64,000 bases of DNA from Halomonas sp. M20 (GCF_020622265.1 NZ_JACNMQ010000005.1:62001-126000), one strand, 5' to 3'; shown: positions 18,158 to 26,686, numbered from the stretch's first letter. The notes: generated by a model not told the origin, from the letters alone. Made by a program: numbers and translations.

Positions 18158-18931
18158 ATGAGTTATCCAGTTGGGCGCACGCTTTCCGAACTCGAACACA
18201 ACCTTGCAGCCGTGCAGCAACGCATAGTGGCTGCCTGCCGCCGCGTAAACCGTGACCCTAGTGAAGTGCGTCTGCTCCCGGTGAGCAAGACCGTGAACGA
18301 TGATCGCCTACGGCTAGCCTATCAGGCAGGCTGCCGCGAACTCGGTGAAAACAAGGTGCAGGAGGCGCAGCGCAAGGCTGAGGCCCTGGCGGATCTTTCG
18401 GATCTGCGCTGGTCGGTAATCGGCCATCTTCAGACCAACAAGGCCAAGCATGTGGCGCGTTTTGCCAGTGAGTTCCAGGCGCTCGACAGCCTGCGGGTGG
18501 CCAGGGCGCTGCAGCGACGTCTCGAAGCCGAGGATCGTACCTTGGAGGTTCTGGTCCAGGTCAACACCTCGAACGAACCCAGCAAGTTCGGATTGGCGCC
18601 AGAGGACGTCGAGACCTTCGTTCGAGAGCTGCCGGCATTCACTCGCTTGCAAGTGAATGGCCTGATGACTCTGGCGATCTTTTCGGATGACCCGAGCCGG
18701 GTTCGGCCCTGTTTCGTTCGGCTGCGGCAATTGCGTGATCGTCTGCGCGAACGGCTACCGACCGGCATCAGCATGGACACGCTTTCCATGGGCATGTCCG
18801 GCGACTTCGAACTAGCGATAGAGGAAGGCGCCACGGTGGTGCGCGTCGGGCAGGCGATCTTTGGCCCACGCCTTTTGCCCGATAGCTACTACTGGCCGGA
18901 TGCCAATACCGGTCAAGACGGATCTGGATAA
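18158..18931 (+). CDS. yggS: YggS/PROSC family PLP-binding protein
   Basis: 257-residue single-domain PLP protein with alanine-racemase N-terminal fold. Lys44 in LLPVSKTV is the PLP Schiff-base lysine; GENKVQEAQRK, WSVIGHLQTNKAK and the phosphate-binding SMGMSGDFELAIEEGATVVRVG follow. YggS proteins keep free pyridoxal phosphate in balance and are not known as enzymes. The ATG at 18158 has AGGTGAG. It is usually found beside proC and pilT-type genes; here it comes 191 bases after the FmdE-domain gene and faces a convergent MFS gene. That interval holds nothing I recognise, so co-transcription with the P450 pair is uncertain. Confidence 0.92.
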   Translation: MSYPVGRTLSELEHNLAAVQQRIVAACRRVNRDPSEVRLLPVSKTVNDDRLRLAYQAGCRELGENKVQEAQRKAEALADLSDLRWSVIGHLQTNKAKHVARFASEFQALDSLRVARALQRRLEAEDRTLEVLVQVNTSNEPSKFGLAPEDVETFVRELPAFTRLQVNGLMTLAIFSDDPSRVRPCFVRLRQLRDRLRERLPTGISMDTLSMGMSGDFELAIEEGATVVRVGQAIFGPRLLPDSYYWPDANTGQDGSG

Positions 18932-19020
18932 GGCGCTCAGAAGCTCAAGGATCCGTGTAGTGAACTTCAACGCGGTTCCCAATCGATCAGCACCCAACTC
19001 AGGGAGCGGCACGCTGAATG

Positions 19021-20190
19021 TCAGGCGTCTTGGACTGGCCGTTCATGTTCTGGCAATCCCATCGCTAGCGGCACGCTGACGATGCCGCCGACCAGGGCAA
19101 CCCACAGCGGTGCCGTCGGCCCCCACAGGGCTACGACGGGGCCGAGCGCCATGATGCCTAGCGCCGCGAGCCCGTTGGAGAGGCCCAGGGCGAGCCCCGA
19201 GCCCAGAGAGCGGTTCTCGGGCAGGATGTCCTGGGCAATGAGTATGCCCAGGGGCAGTGTCGCGAACAGGCTGATGCCGAGAATGCCCAGCACGAGCCAC
19301 AGCCAGCCTCCGCTGACCAGCAGGAAGGCTGCGAGCATGACGACGGACAGACTCATGGCGGCGACCAGCAGAGGACGCCGTCCAATTCGGTCGGAAAGAT
19401 GACCGCCGCCCACGTTGCCGATCACCCCGATCACCAGCATCACCGTGATGAAGCTTGCCCCGGTGGTTAGCGAGCCGCCGGCCTGGGTCCACATCAAGGG
19501 CACGAAGGTCACGATCGCGAAGATCATCAGCGAGCGCAGTGTCGAGAATGCCACCAGCCGCATCAGTGGTCCCGCGTGCTGGCGCCAGGCGATGGGCGTG
19601 GCCGCCGTCGTGCGGGCGGGCAGCTTGGGCGCCCACTGCAAGAGAAACGGCAATGTCAGCAGAGCGGGAATGGCGAGTATCCATAGATAGCTCAACCCCC
19701 ATTGCACCACCACCCAGCTGGCGATGGCCGGCCAAACGCCGCGACCCACTTCACCACCCACCATGAACACCGACATGGCCATGCCCGGCTTGTCGCCGCC
19801 CAGCTTCGGGATGCCGGCCAGCGCCTGGGGATGGAAGAACGAGTTGGATATTCCGATCAGGACCAGCACCGCCAGCAGCGACCAGAAACCGGTGACGAAG
19901 CCCACCAGCGCTCCGCCCAGCGACGAGCCGAACAGCCCGCAGGCGATCATGATGCGTCCGCCCACGCGATCCGCCAGGAGCCCGACCAGCGGCTGCAGGG
20001 CCTGTCCCATCAACAGGGCGGCCATGATCGTGCCTGCCAGCGCCACCGACAGATTCAGCGATACCAGGATTGCCGGCAGGACGCCCGGCAGGTAATTGGC
20101 GGCACCGTCGTTGAGAAAGTGCGCCCAGCTCATGCCGACCAGACGATTGGACTGCGGCCGGGCCTGATCGGCGGTGGTGGCGATGGCCAT
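19021..20190 (-). CDS. MFS transporter, fosmidomycin-resistance (Fsr) type
   Basis: 389-residue major facilitator protein with about twelve membrane helices. The N-terminal WAHFLNDGAANYLPGVLPAI, the loop GLLADRVGGR and the late loop GGHLSDRIGRRPLL match the Fsr subgroup, in which E. coli Fsr exports fosmidomycin. True substrate cannot be read from sequence. Single leftward gene, convergent with yggS and ending 90 bases before it; upstream lies the cbb3-like operon in the same direction with an 89-base gap. Confidence 0.8.
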   Translation of the reverse strand: MAIATTADQARPQSNRLVGMSWAHFLNDGAANYLPGVLPAILVSLNLSVALAGTIMAALLMGQALQPLVGLLADRVGGRIMIACGLFGSSLGGALVGFVTGFWSLLAVLVLIGISNSFFHPQALAGIPKLGGDKPGMAMSVFMVGGEVGRGVWPAIASWVVVQWGLSYLWILAIPALLTLPFLLQWAPKLPARTTAATPIAWRQHAGPLMRLVAFSTLRSLMIFAIVTFVPLMWTQAGGSLTTGASFITVMLVIGVIGNVGGGHLSDRIGRRPLLVAAMSLSVVMLAAFLLVSGGWLWLVLGILGISLFATLPLGILIAQDILPENRSLGSGLALGLSNGLAALGIMALGPVVALWGPTAPLWVALVGGIVSVPLAMGLPEHERPVQDA

Positions 20191-20279
20191 TCACTGACTC
20201 CATGAGAGTATGCGGAAATGGCCCCATGATAGACGATAAAGAGGAAGGCGTAGCTGAGGCTTTCGACAGGTTCCAGGGA

Positions 20280-20756
20280 TCACTCGAAGCGCTTGTCCTG
20301 CGATGCACTTGGCGCCGCCGGCGCGCCATAGGTCGGCGTATCGGCGAAGGGCGGCGGCGGATTCCATTGCTGCAACCCGTAGAAGACACCGAAGAGGATG
20401 ATGACGATCAGCAGCACCCAGATCCAGGTGGGGGTCGGCGCCGGCGTCTCCGCCCGAGAGGGCTCCCAATAGGTCTCGCCGACACCTCCGTAGGAGTTGA
20501 CCAGAATCGGAATCTTGCCTTCCAGGATATCGTTGTCGCTGAGTCCATTGATGGCGATGCCGGGGCCATTGCGCACCTCGAAGGCGATGTGCCTGACGCC
20601 TTTCTGACCGCCGGCATCATAGGCCTCGATGCGCAGGGTATGGGGGCCATCCTCGAGCGCCGTGGTATCCAGTTGGAAGCGCACCGGGGAGCGATGGCTG
20701 ATGATGGGCTCCTCGTCGTCATCCAGGAAGATATCGGTACGTGTCCGATCGCTCAT
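20280..20756 (-). CDS. Membrane-anchored protein of the cbb3-like oxidase operon
   Basis: 158-residue protein I cannot assign to a named family. The first 110 residues look like a beta-sandwich (FQLDTTALEDGPHTLRIEAYD, HIAFEVRNG), suggesting an Ig-like fold. One membrane helix (IWVLLIVIILFGVFYGL) follows near 125-142, then a Pro/Ala-rich tail. There is no CxxCH or metal motif. It overlaps the small upstream gene by ATGA and is last in the leftward operon of four, so it is probably an accessory or assembly subunit of the oxidase. The orientation of the N-terminal domain is not clear because no signal peptide is seen. Confidence 0.7.
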   Translation of the reverse strand: MSDRTRTDIFLDDDEEPIISHRSPVRFQLDTTALEDGPHTLRIEAYDAGGQKGVRHIAFEVRNGPGIAINGLSDNDILEGKIPILVNSYGGVGETYWEPSRAETPAPTPTWIWVLLIVIILFGVFYGLQQWNPPPPFADTPTYGAPAAPSASQDKRFE

Positions 20757-20989
20757 GGCCTGTCCTCACTCTCATCTTTCAGGATGCGTCGCTTGATATG
20801 TCGCTCCTGCCGCTCGCCGGGTTTTAGAAAGCACTTGATGCAGTAGATCGTGACCAGCAGCACGATGAGTCCACCGCCAACCACCAGTAGCTTGTCCTCC
20901 AGGCCGACCCGATCGACGAACTCGGCGGCTTGGGCCTGCTGTGTTGCTAGACCGGCTATCATCGGCATGGCGAGAAGTGCACCGCGCAT
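20753..20989 (-). CDS. Small membrane protein of the cbb3-like oxidase operon
   Basis: 78 residues: a signal-like start MRGALLAMPMIAGLATQQAQ, a membrane helix LVVGGGLIVLLVTIYCIKCF, then a charged tail (GERQERHIKRRILKDESEDR). The start is set by the ATGA overlap with the upstream cytochrome gene; the stop overlaps the next gene the same way. Size and position recall CcoQ-like small subunits of cbb3 oxidases, but sequence similarity is not evident. Longer frames starting upstream run through the cytochrome gene and are not real. Confidence 0.65.
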   Translation of the reverse strand: MRGALLAMPMIAGLATQQAQAAEFVDRVGLEDKLLVVGGGLIVLLVTIYCIKCFLKPGERQERHIKRRILKDESEDRP

Positions 20990-21999
20990 CACTTTCCTCC
21001 TGCCTCGCGCCGACCCGCGACATCCTCCGCCGTCACGGTGGGTGCGTCGTTGCCCCAGCTGGTGCGCTCGTGATTGATGATGGCGGCAACCTGATCGTCG
21101 TCGAGCTGATCGGCGAAGCCGGGCATAGGCGAGGCGTATTCGGTGCCGTCGATGGTCCTGCCCTGGGCACCGTGCAGGATGGTGTCGATATGCTCGCTGG
21201 GGTCCTCCGCCAGCACCACCGCATTCCCCGCCAGGGGCGGGAAGGTGCCCGGCAGGCCCTGGCCGTTGGCCTGGTGGCAGCTGGCGCAATTATTGGCGTA
21301 AAGCGTCGCGCCCTTTGCGGAGGCATCGTCACCGGGACCGCTCTTTGTCGAGCCCCCTGCTTGGCTATTCTTGGTTGTCGACGCCTTGGCCATGCTGCCG
21401 GCGCCTTCGATGGGTATCTGGCGCAGGGCAAGCAGATAGGCCACCAGCGCCTGACCCTGGGGCGTAGGCACGACCTTGCCGCCCTTGGGCGCATAGGCTT
21501 CGGGAACGGTCATCACCGGCGCGTCGCCTTCAACGCCGGTGGCCGGCTCGAAGAGCCAAGGGTAGGCCGGCATGATCGAATCCTTGACCACCGAACGAGG
21601 ATTGTAGAGGTGCAGGTATTGCCAGGTTTCACTGGACTGCCGAGCGCCAACATTGGAAAGATCCGGACCGGTGCGCGCGCTGCCCAGCACCGCCGGCGAG
21701 TAGGGACGCCAGATATCCATGGGGCCGAGCAGCGCATAGTCTGCCGCCGCGGCGGGTCGACCCCAGGGGCTATCCATGGGCAGGGGGCGTACCTGCTGGG
21801 TATGGCAGGCCACGCAGCCTTCGGCGATATACACCTCGAGCCCTCGCTGCTCTAAATCCGATAAAGGTTTCGCCTGAGGCAGCGGCGCGGTATTGCTCTG
21901 CATCCATTGGGCCGGAAGGATGGCGATGATGAAGGCAAGGCCGATGAAGCCGAAGAAGATCGTGCCCAGTAGCAGCCAGTGGTTGCGATGAAAGTTCAT
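20989..21999 (-). CDS. Fused CcoO/diheme-type cytochrome c subunit of a cbb3-like oxidase
   Basis: 336-residue membrane-anchored diheme protein. An N-terminal helix (residues 8-30) is followed by a CcoO-like domain with CVACH at 62-66 and RTGPDLSNVG near 110-118, whose methionine partner is in the DSIMPAYPWLF stretch near 140-150. After a Ser/Gly-rich linker (205-228) a second cytochrome c domain carries CASCH at 238-242 and a late SPMPGF. In ordinary cbb3 oxidases these functions are split between CcoO and CcoP; here they are on one chain. It overlaps the catalytic subunit gene by four bases. It should feed electrons from periplasmic donors to the catalytic subunit. Confidence 0.85.
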   Translation of the reverse strand: MNFHRNHWLLLGTIFFGFIGLAFIIAILPAQWMQSNTAPLPQAKPLSDLEQRGLEVYIAEGCVACHTQQVRPLPMDSPWGRPAAAADYALLGPMDIWRPYSPAVLGSARTGPDLSNVGARQSSETWQYLHLYNPRSVVKDSIMPAYPWLFEPATGVEGDAPVMTVPEAYAPKGGKVVPTPQGQALVAYLLALRQIPIEGAGSMAKASTTKNSQAGGSTKSGPGDDASAKGATLYANNCASCHQANGQGLPGTFPPLAGNAVVLAEDPSEHIDTILHGAQGRTIDGTEYASPMPGFADQLDDDQVAAIINHERTSWGNDAPTVTAEDVAGRREAGGK

Positions 22000-23450
22000 G
22001 CCATCGCCTCCTGGGCCTCCAGGGGCCGACGCCGCTCATGAGGGGAGGGGCGCATGCACCAGAGGTTATAGGCGAAGATCAGGTGCGACAGGAACATCAG
22101 GCCACCGCCCAGGGCTCGCCACAGCCAGAAGGGCGCCATCATCGTAACGGAGTCGATGAAGGCGTCGCCGGCTATCCAGCTCATGCCCTGCATCGTCCCC
22201 CCGACCATCAGGGCGATGGTGTAGATGGCGACTCCGACGAAGGCGAACCAGAAGTGCACGCCGGCCAGGAAATGGGACGGCTCGCGCCCCGTCAGGCGTG
22301 GCACGAGACCGTAGATGCCGCCCCAGATCAGGAAGACGACAAAGCCGTACATGGTCAGGTGGGAATGCGCGATGGTGAAGTTGGTGAAATGCCAGACCCG
22401 GTTCAGGGAGCGAAATGCCTCGAAGGTGCCCTGCAGCGAGAACAGGAAGTAGGCGATCACCCCGACCAGGATGAAGGGCAGGCTGTAGCTGCGCGCTACG
22501 GTACGGAAGCTGCCCTTCATGGTCATCAGGAAGTTGCCGGTACCCGCGGCGAGGGTGACGATCATGCCCACGCTGAAGATGATCGCCACGGTCTGCAGCC
22601 ACCAAGGGGTCGGCGCGAAGATAAAGTGATGGGCGCCGATCATGCTGTAGAAGACCATCTGGGTCCAGAAAGCCAGCACGCCCAGGGAATAGGAGTAGAT
22701 CGGCTTGTTGAGCAATTTGGGCAGGAAATAGTAGGTCAACCCCAACACCATGGGCGTGAACCACATGCCCACACCCATATGCATGTAGAAGCCCTGGATT
22801 ACCGTTTCGCTGATCCCGGTTTGCTGATAGAAGGGCACGTAGGCGATCACCATCAGCGCTACCGTCCACAGAAAGCCGCCCATGATGTACCAGTTGGAGA
22901 TGTAGATCTCCTCGATGGCGCGGCCGACGATGGTGCGGATCATGTTGTAGGTCACCAATATCACGCCCAAGGCAAAGACGCCCTGCACCGGCCAGATGTA
23001 CTCGCGATACTCCTGGCCGCCGTTGTTGACGCCGGACATCAACAGCAGGTCGCCCACCAGCACGGCGGCGTTGATCAGGCCCAGGCTGACCCAGGCCAGG
23101 GGAAGACTGTGCAGCGGTCGGCGGCTGGTCTTGGGCACTACATAGAGCGCCAAGGCAATCATCGCCAGGGATGCCCAGCCCCAGAAGACGGTGTTGGTGT
23201 GGACCGGACGCAGGCGGCCATAGGAGAGCCAGGGGATATGGTCGATGTCTGGAGTGGCGAACTTGAGACCCAGGTAGGCGCCGACCAGGGTTCCTACCAG
23301 CAGCCAGAAGGTTGCGCTACCGAGATAGGCATAGATGAGCCGGGTCGCGGCCGTGTCCCGATCTGGAGCGACTTCGACGGCCGCCTTGGCGACCACCGCG
23401 GAACGACTTGCTGGTAATAAGGATGCCGGATTTACCACCTGACACCTCAC
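21996..23450 (-). CDS. cbb3-type (C-family) heme-copper oxidase catalytic subunit
   Basis: 484-residue protein with about twelve helices. Ligands line up with CcoN: low-spin heme His84 (LRPVHTNTVF), CuB ligands His224 and His274-His275 (YSMIGAHH), heme ligands in WHFTNFTIAHSHLT (His362, His364). Tyr268, six residues before the HH pair, equals the cross-linked tyrosine of cbb3 oxidases, and the Glu typical of NorB is absent, so oxygen reduction is favoured over NO reduction. The start is GTG at 23450, or a GTG four codons in. First gene of a four-gene leftward operon; an NsrR-like box begins 13 bases ahead. No ccoGHIS assembly genes are nearby. Confidence 0.85.
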   Translation of the reverse strand: MRCQVVNPASLLPASRSAVVAKAAVEVAPDRDTAATRLIYAYLGSATFWLLVGTLVGAYLGLKFATPDIDHIPWLSYGRLRPVHTNTVFWGWASLAMIALALYVVPKTSRRPLHSLPLAWVSLGLINAAVLVGDLLLMSGVNNGGQEYREYIWPVQGVFALGVILVTYNMIRTIVGRAIEEIYISNWYIMGGFLWTVALMVIAYVPFYQQTGISETVIQGFYMHMGVGMWFTPMVLGLTYYFLPKLLNKPIYSYSLGVLAFWTQMVFYSMIGAHHFIFAPTPWWLQTVAIIFSVGMIVTLAAGTGNFLMTMKGSFRTVARSYSLPFILVGVIAYFLFSLQGTFEAFRSLNRVWHFTNFTIAHSHLTMYGFVVFLIWGGIYGLVPRLTGREPSHFLAGVHFWFAFVGVAIYTIALMVGGTMQGMSWIAGDAFIDSVTMMAPFWLWRALGGGLMFLSHLIFAYNLWCMRPSPHERRRPLEAQEAMA

Positions 23451-23462
23451 TAAACCGAAAGT

Positions 23463-23485
23463 AAGAAGTTTTTAAAATGCCTCTT
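23463..23485. promoter_or_regulatory. NsrR-like operator in front of the cbb3-like operon
   Basis: Half-sites AAGAAGTTTTT and AAATGCCTCTT around one central A. It is only 13 bases from the GTG start of the oxidase gene, so the message leader would be short or the site would lie within the transcribed start region, which suits a repressor. Function inferred. Confidence 0.6.
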
Positions 23486-23564
23486 TATGGCTTCGCGCAA
23501 CCATTATGAGCGAGCGAGAGGCGCTATATCAGGAAGTCGCCATCCGTGGCACCTGTCTTGAACC

Positions 23565-23933
23565 TCAATCCTCCTTCCAGTAATCATTGGCCGCGGCCAC
23601 GGTCTGGAAGTGGGTGGCGATTACCTGCGAGACGGCGATCAGGCTGTCCGGATCATGCGCATAGGCACCGCGTAATGCCTTGCGCACGCTGGTATCGGGC
23701 TGAGTGGTGCCTACACCCTTCTGGGAAAGCGTTACCGCCAGCGCAAAGCCTTCCTGAGGTGTCTCGGTGATCAGGCTCGGCAGCCAGGAGTCGCTGCTCT
23801 TGCTCTGCTTCATTTCCTCTTCGGCCAGCGCCGAGCTCCCCAGGCCCAGGCTGAGAAACATTGCCATTAGAACAGCCGATGGCATCTTGGCTGTTTTCAT
23901 CGTAGATAGAACAGGGGGCGCTAGTCGGGTCAT
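23565..23933 (-). CDS. Small secreted protein of unknown function
   Basis: 122 residues. A signal peptide (MPSAVLMAMFLSLGLGSSALA, cut before EEEMK) leaves an approximately 80-residue periplasmic domain with no cysteine, no heme motif and no family I recognise; it contains TPQEGFALAVTLSQKGVG and ends AAANDYWKED. The ATG read from 23933 follows GAGGAG; a GTG at 23942 is an alternative. It is a single-gene unit 114 bases upstream of the cbb3-like operon, same strand, with its own NsrR-like box just ahead. The shared operator type suggests a role under nitric-oxide stress, but this is only association. Confidence 0.7.
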   Translation of the reverse strand: MTRLAPPVLSTMKTAKMPSAVLMAMFLSLGLGSSALAEEEMKQSKSSDSWLPSLITETPQEGFALAVTLSQKGVGTTQPDTSVRKALRGAYAHDPDSLIAVSQVIATHFQTVAAANDYWKED

Positions 23934-23951
23934 GGATCTCACTCCTCTTTT

Positions 23952-23974
23952 ATAAAGTATTTTTTATGCATGTT
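23952..23974. promoter_or_regulatory. Possible NsrR-like operator in front of the unknown secreted protein
   Basis: Right half TATGCATGTT is identical to that of the nirC operator; the left half ATAAAGTATTT is weaker. It ends 18 bases upstream of the ATG of the 122-residue protein gene. Weaker than the nnrS, hemerythrin and hmp sites. Confidence 0.5.
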
Positions 23975-24059
23975 TAAAGATAGCAGTGGCTACCCAGGAC
24001 GCAAGTTGGTTCACGAACTATCAGTAACTCATGGTCTGGAGTCGCTTCATTGAATTGGC

Positions 24060-25826
24060 TTAGGGCTTGATATCGTTACGAGTTCGATGCCAAGTGAGCG
24101 CCACATCACGAGCATGTTGCAGCTTTCTACAGTACGTCAGCATTCCGCGGGTTTTACGAATACCCGCACGGCGTAGCTTGACGATGATCCGTGCCGGCAA
24201 TCCCACTAGAATCAATGCGATATCCTCACGATGCATTTCATCAATCAAGGAGCGCAGGGCTACAATAGCGGTGCCATCCATGCTGGGTACGCCGTGCATG
24301 TCGATGATGATGATCCGCACCTTGGGATCCACCAGATGCAGTGATGTGAGGGCTTTTTCGGCGGCACCGAAGAACAAGGGGCCATCAATGTTGTAGGCTG
24401 CTACCTCGGCAGGAAGCCCGCCAATGGCCGGATGATTATCGGTATCAACCCGATCGGTCTGCGTCAGCAGCGCCATGCGTCGAATGAACAATGCCGCTGC
24501 CAGCCCAATCCCTACGGCTACGGCCAGCACCATGTCGAAAAACACCGTCAGTCCGAAGCAGATGACCAGGATGGCCACGTCACCTGGGGGAGCAGAGCGC
24601 AAAGTATGCAGGAAGTGCCGGGCTTCGCTCATGTTCCAGGCGATGATGAACAATAGTGCCGCCAACGCGGACATGGGTACCAGGCCTAACAGGTCTGCGA
24701 GTGCAACCACCGCGAGTAACACCACCAGCGCATGAATCACGGCCGCGATGGGTGACCGGGCGCCGCTGCGGATGTTCGTCGCGGTGCGTGCAAGGGCAGC
24801 GGTGGCGGTAATGCCGCCGAACAAGGGGGCTAGGATGTTGCCGATACCCTGGCCGATCAACTCGGCGTTGGGGTCGTGCTTTGTCCTGGTCTTGGCCAGT
24901 CCGTCAGCGACCACCGCGCACAGCAATGACTCGATGGCCCCGAGCATGGCGATCGCAAAGGCCGGGCCCATCAGGGCGCGTATTAGATCGAAGCTCAGTT
25001 CGAGAGGCTCCCCATCGGTTCCTGGCAACAGCCAGGGGGCCATGAACGTCGGTGCAATCGGGGGAATACCATTGCCTGTTTCGCCATTGATCTCCCAGGT
25101 AAAACGCGACGCCACTGTCTCCACTTCGATCCCCGCGCCGCCGAACCACTGATTGATCACATAGGCGGCCACTGCGCCGAACACCAGGCCTACCAAGGGC
25201 GCAGGAACAGGAATTTGCAAGCGTGGCCATAGCAACATGACGGCCAGAGTACACGCACCAATACCCAGTTCGAATGGATTCAGGGAGGGCAACGAAGAAA
25301 AAATCGCCATCAAATTCTCGACAAAATGCTCGCCGAGGTCATCAACGCTCAGCCCCAGGAAGTCGGGAATCTGCAGCACCGCGATGACTACCGCGATGCC
25401 GGCCGCGAAGCCCAGCACCACCGGATAAGGCACGAATTCGATGAGTCGCCCCATTCGCGCGATACCCATGGCCACCAGGATGACCCCGGCCATCATGGAG
25501 GCAATGAGCAACCCACCTAGCCCATACTGCGCAACGATGGGAAACAGGATGGCGACGAAGGCAGCCGTCGGGCCGGAGACGTTGAAGCGTGCTCCGCCGG
25601 TCAGCGCAATGAAGATGCCGGCGACAATAGCCGTATAAAGCCCATGCTGAGGAGGTACGCCCGTGGCAATGGCCAATGCCATCGACAACGGTACGGCCAG
25701 AATGCCAATAGTCAGCCCTGCCATCGCATCCTTGCGAAGATCGGCGAGCCCGTAACCTTCCCGCCAGGCGGCACGCAAACCGGTAGCGATGCCAGGAAGT
25801 TTCAGGGACAAGGGGTTGTATGACAT
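24060..25826 (-). CDS. SulP family anion transporter with STAS domain
   Basis: 588-residue inner-membrane transporter. The N-terminal 430 residues hold the SulP helices, with GLTIGILAVPLSMALAIATG and the signature ALTGGARFNVSGPTAAFVAI near 75-95. The last 110 residues form a cytoplasmic STAS domain (IIIIDMHGVPSMDGTAIVAL near 500). Relatives include DauA, a C4-dicarboxylate carrier, and bicarbonate or sulfate carriers; substrate is not decidable here. ATG 25826 is clear. It stands alone between the oxidase and hemerythrin genes and has no operator of the NsrR type. Confidence 0.85.
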   Translation of the reverse strand: MSYNPLSLKLPGIATGLRAAWREGYGLADLRKDAMAGLTIGILAVPLSMALAIATGVPPQHGLYTAIVAGIFIALTGGARFNVSGPTAAFVAILFPIVAQYGLGGLLIASMMAGVILVAMGIARMGRLIEFVPYPVVLGFAAGIAVVIAVLQIPDFLGLSVDDLGEHFVENLMAIFSSLPSLNPFELGIGACTLAVMLLWPRLQIPVPAPLVGLVFGAVAAYVINQWFGGAGIEVETVASRFTWEINGETGNGIPPIAPTFMAPWLLPGTDGEPLELSFDLIRALMGPAFAIAMLGAIESLLCAVVADGLAKTRTKHDPNAELIGQGIGNILAPLFGGITATAALARTATNIRSGARSPIAAVIHALVVLLAVVALADLLGLVPMSALAALLFIIAWNMSEARHFLHTLRSAPPGDVAILVICFGLTVFFDMVLAVAVGIGLAAALFIRRMALLTQTDRVDTDNHPAIGGLPAEVAAYNIDGPLFFGAAEKALTSLHLVDPKVRIIIIDMHGVPSMDGTAIVALRSLIDEMHREDIALILVGLPARIIVKLRRAGIRKTRGMLTYCRKLQHARDVALTWHRTRNDIKP

Positions 25827-25921
25827 TCACCGAATCCTTGCTATGGACGTTACCCCTTATCCTATCAAGTTACGCTGATATATTGCTCTGTGCTCTCGAT
25901 TCTGAGATTTCGCCGGGGGGC

Positions 25922-26523
25922 TCAAGAAGCCTGGCAAAGCGGGCAATAGGTCGCGCGTTCCTCCTCGCTTAACCACAGACCGGTATGGTTGGCGCTGATG
26001 CGCTCACGCAGTGCTTGAAACTCTCTATCTTCTTTCGTGTCCGTCAAAGGGACCTCGCCGCTGCTTAGTTCCTGCCAGTCGTCAATAGTCAGCCATTGCG
26101 CGAGCTGCGGAAAGATTCGGGTTTCCTCACAGCGCAGGTGAGCGTGATAGAGCTCGCTATAGGCCTGGGCCAGATTCAAGGTATTCAAATCGAGCTCTGG
26201 GTCGATATTCCCCTCGGAGATGGCGCGGAAGGTTTCGTAAAGCTCTCTTCCGTAGATGGCCATACGCCGGTGCTGCTCATGGAGAATGGCCAAGCTGGCC
26301 TCATTATCCGGATGCGTTCGGCCAAGCGCTCGAACAACCGATCTTCGAAGGGATGATGAAGTCGATCCGGATGGTGGCTCATGTAGTGAAAGATATCGCG
26401 TAGCAGTGCGAAATCGGGGGTATCGCCACATTGGGCACCGTGCAACTGGCGCTCGGCAATGCAAAGTAGCCCATCGTAGTGGTGATGATCGTCGTGCAAG
26501 CGCTTCAGGATAGCAGTGGACAT
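25922..26523 (-). pseudogene. Hemerythrin-domain protein gene with a frameshift
   Basis: Two overlapping leftward frames make one protein of about 200 residues. The first, from ATG 26523 (GGGAGG ahead), reads MSTAILKRLHDDHHHYDGLL and later HYMSHHPDRLHHPFEDRLFERLAER; the second carries PDNEASLAILHEQHRRM and AHLRCEETRIFPQLAQWL and ends at 25922. The conserved His and Glu residues (HDDHHH, HHPFEDRLF, HEQH, HLRCEE) are those of a di-iron hemerythrin helix bundle. The frames meet near 26311-26319, where one missing base would join them as AER-HPDNE. Hemerythrin proteins of this kind (YtfE/DnrN group and relatives) are NO-induced. Either a recent inactivation or a base-call error. Confidence 0.8.
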
Positions 26524-26663
26524 GATCGCCTCCCGTTCAGGGTGAAGGTGCTCGCTATTGGTAGCGACACCAGGATGGGACGACAATACCTCGGCTATCC
26601 ATATTCCAGGCCGAGGCAGACCGACTCTCTATGATCGGCAGTGGTTGTCCATTCTCATGCTTT

Positions 26664-26686
26664 AAGATGTATTTACAATGAATCTT
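26664..26686. promoter_or_regulatory. NsrR-like operator in front of the hemerythrin gene
   Basis: Half-sites AAGATGTATTT and CAATGAATCTT around one central A; the best palindrome in the window. It is 140 bases upstream of the leftward hemerythrin ATG. It also lies just past the end of the leftward sdhB gene, so it can only serve the hemerythrin gene in that direction. Confidence 0.75.

Noticed and set aside
22038-23417. Long rightward open frame (459 codons) opposite the oxidase catalytic gene
   Set aside because: Antisense to a well-supported gene; its Gly/His/Gln-rich translation has no known fold and is typical of a shadow frame.
21996-23450. Reading the oxidase gene as a NorB-type nitric oxide reductase
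   Set aside because: The cross-link tyrosine six residues before the HH pair is present and the NorB glutamates are absent, so an oxygen reductase is more likely despite the NO context.
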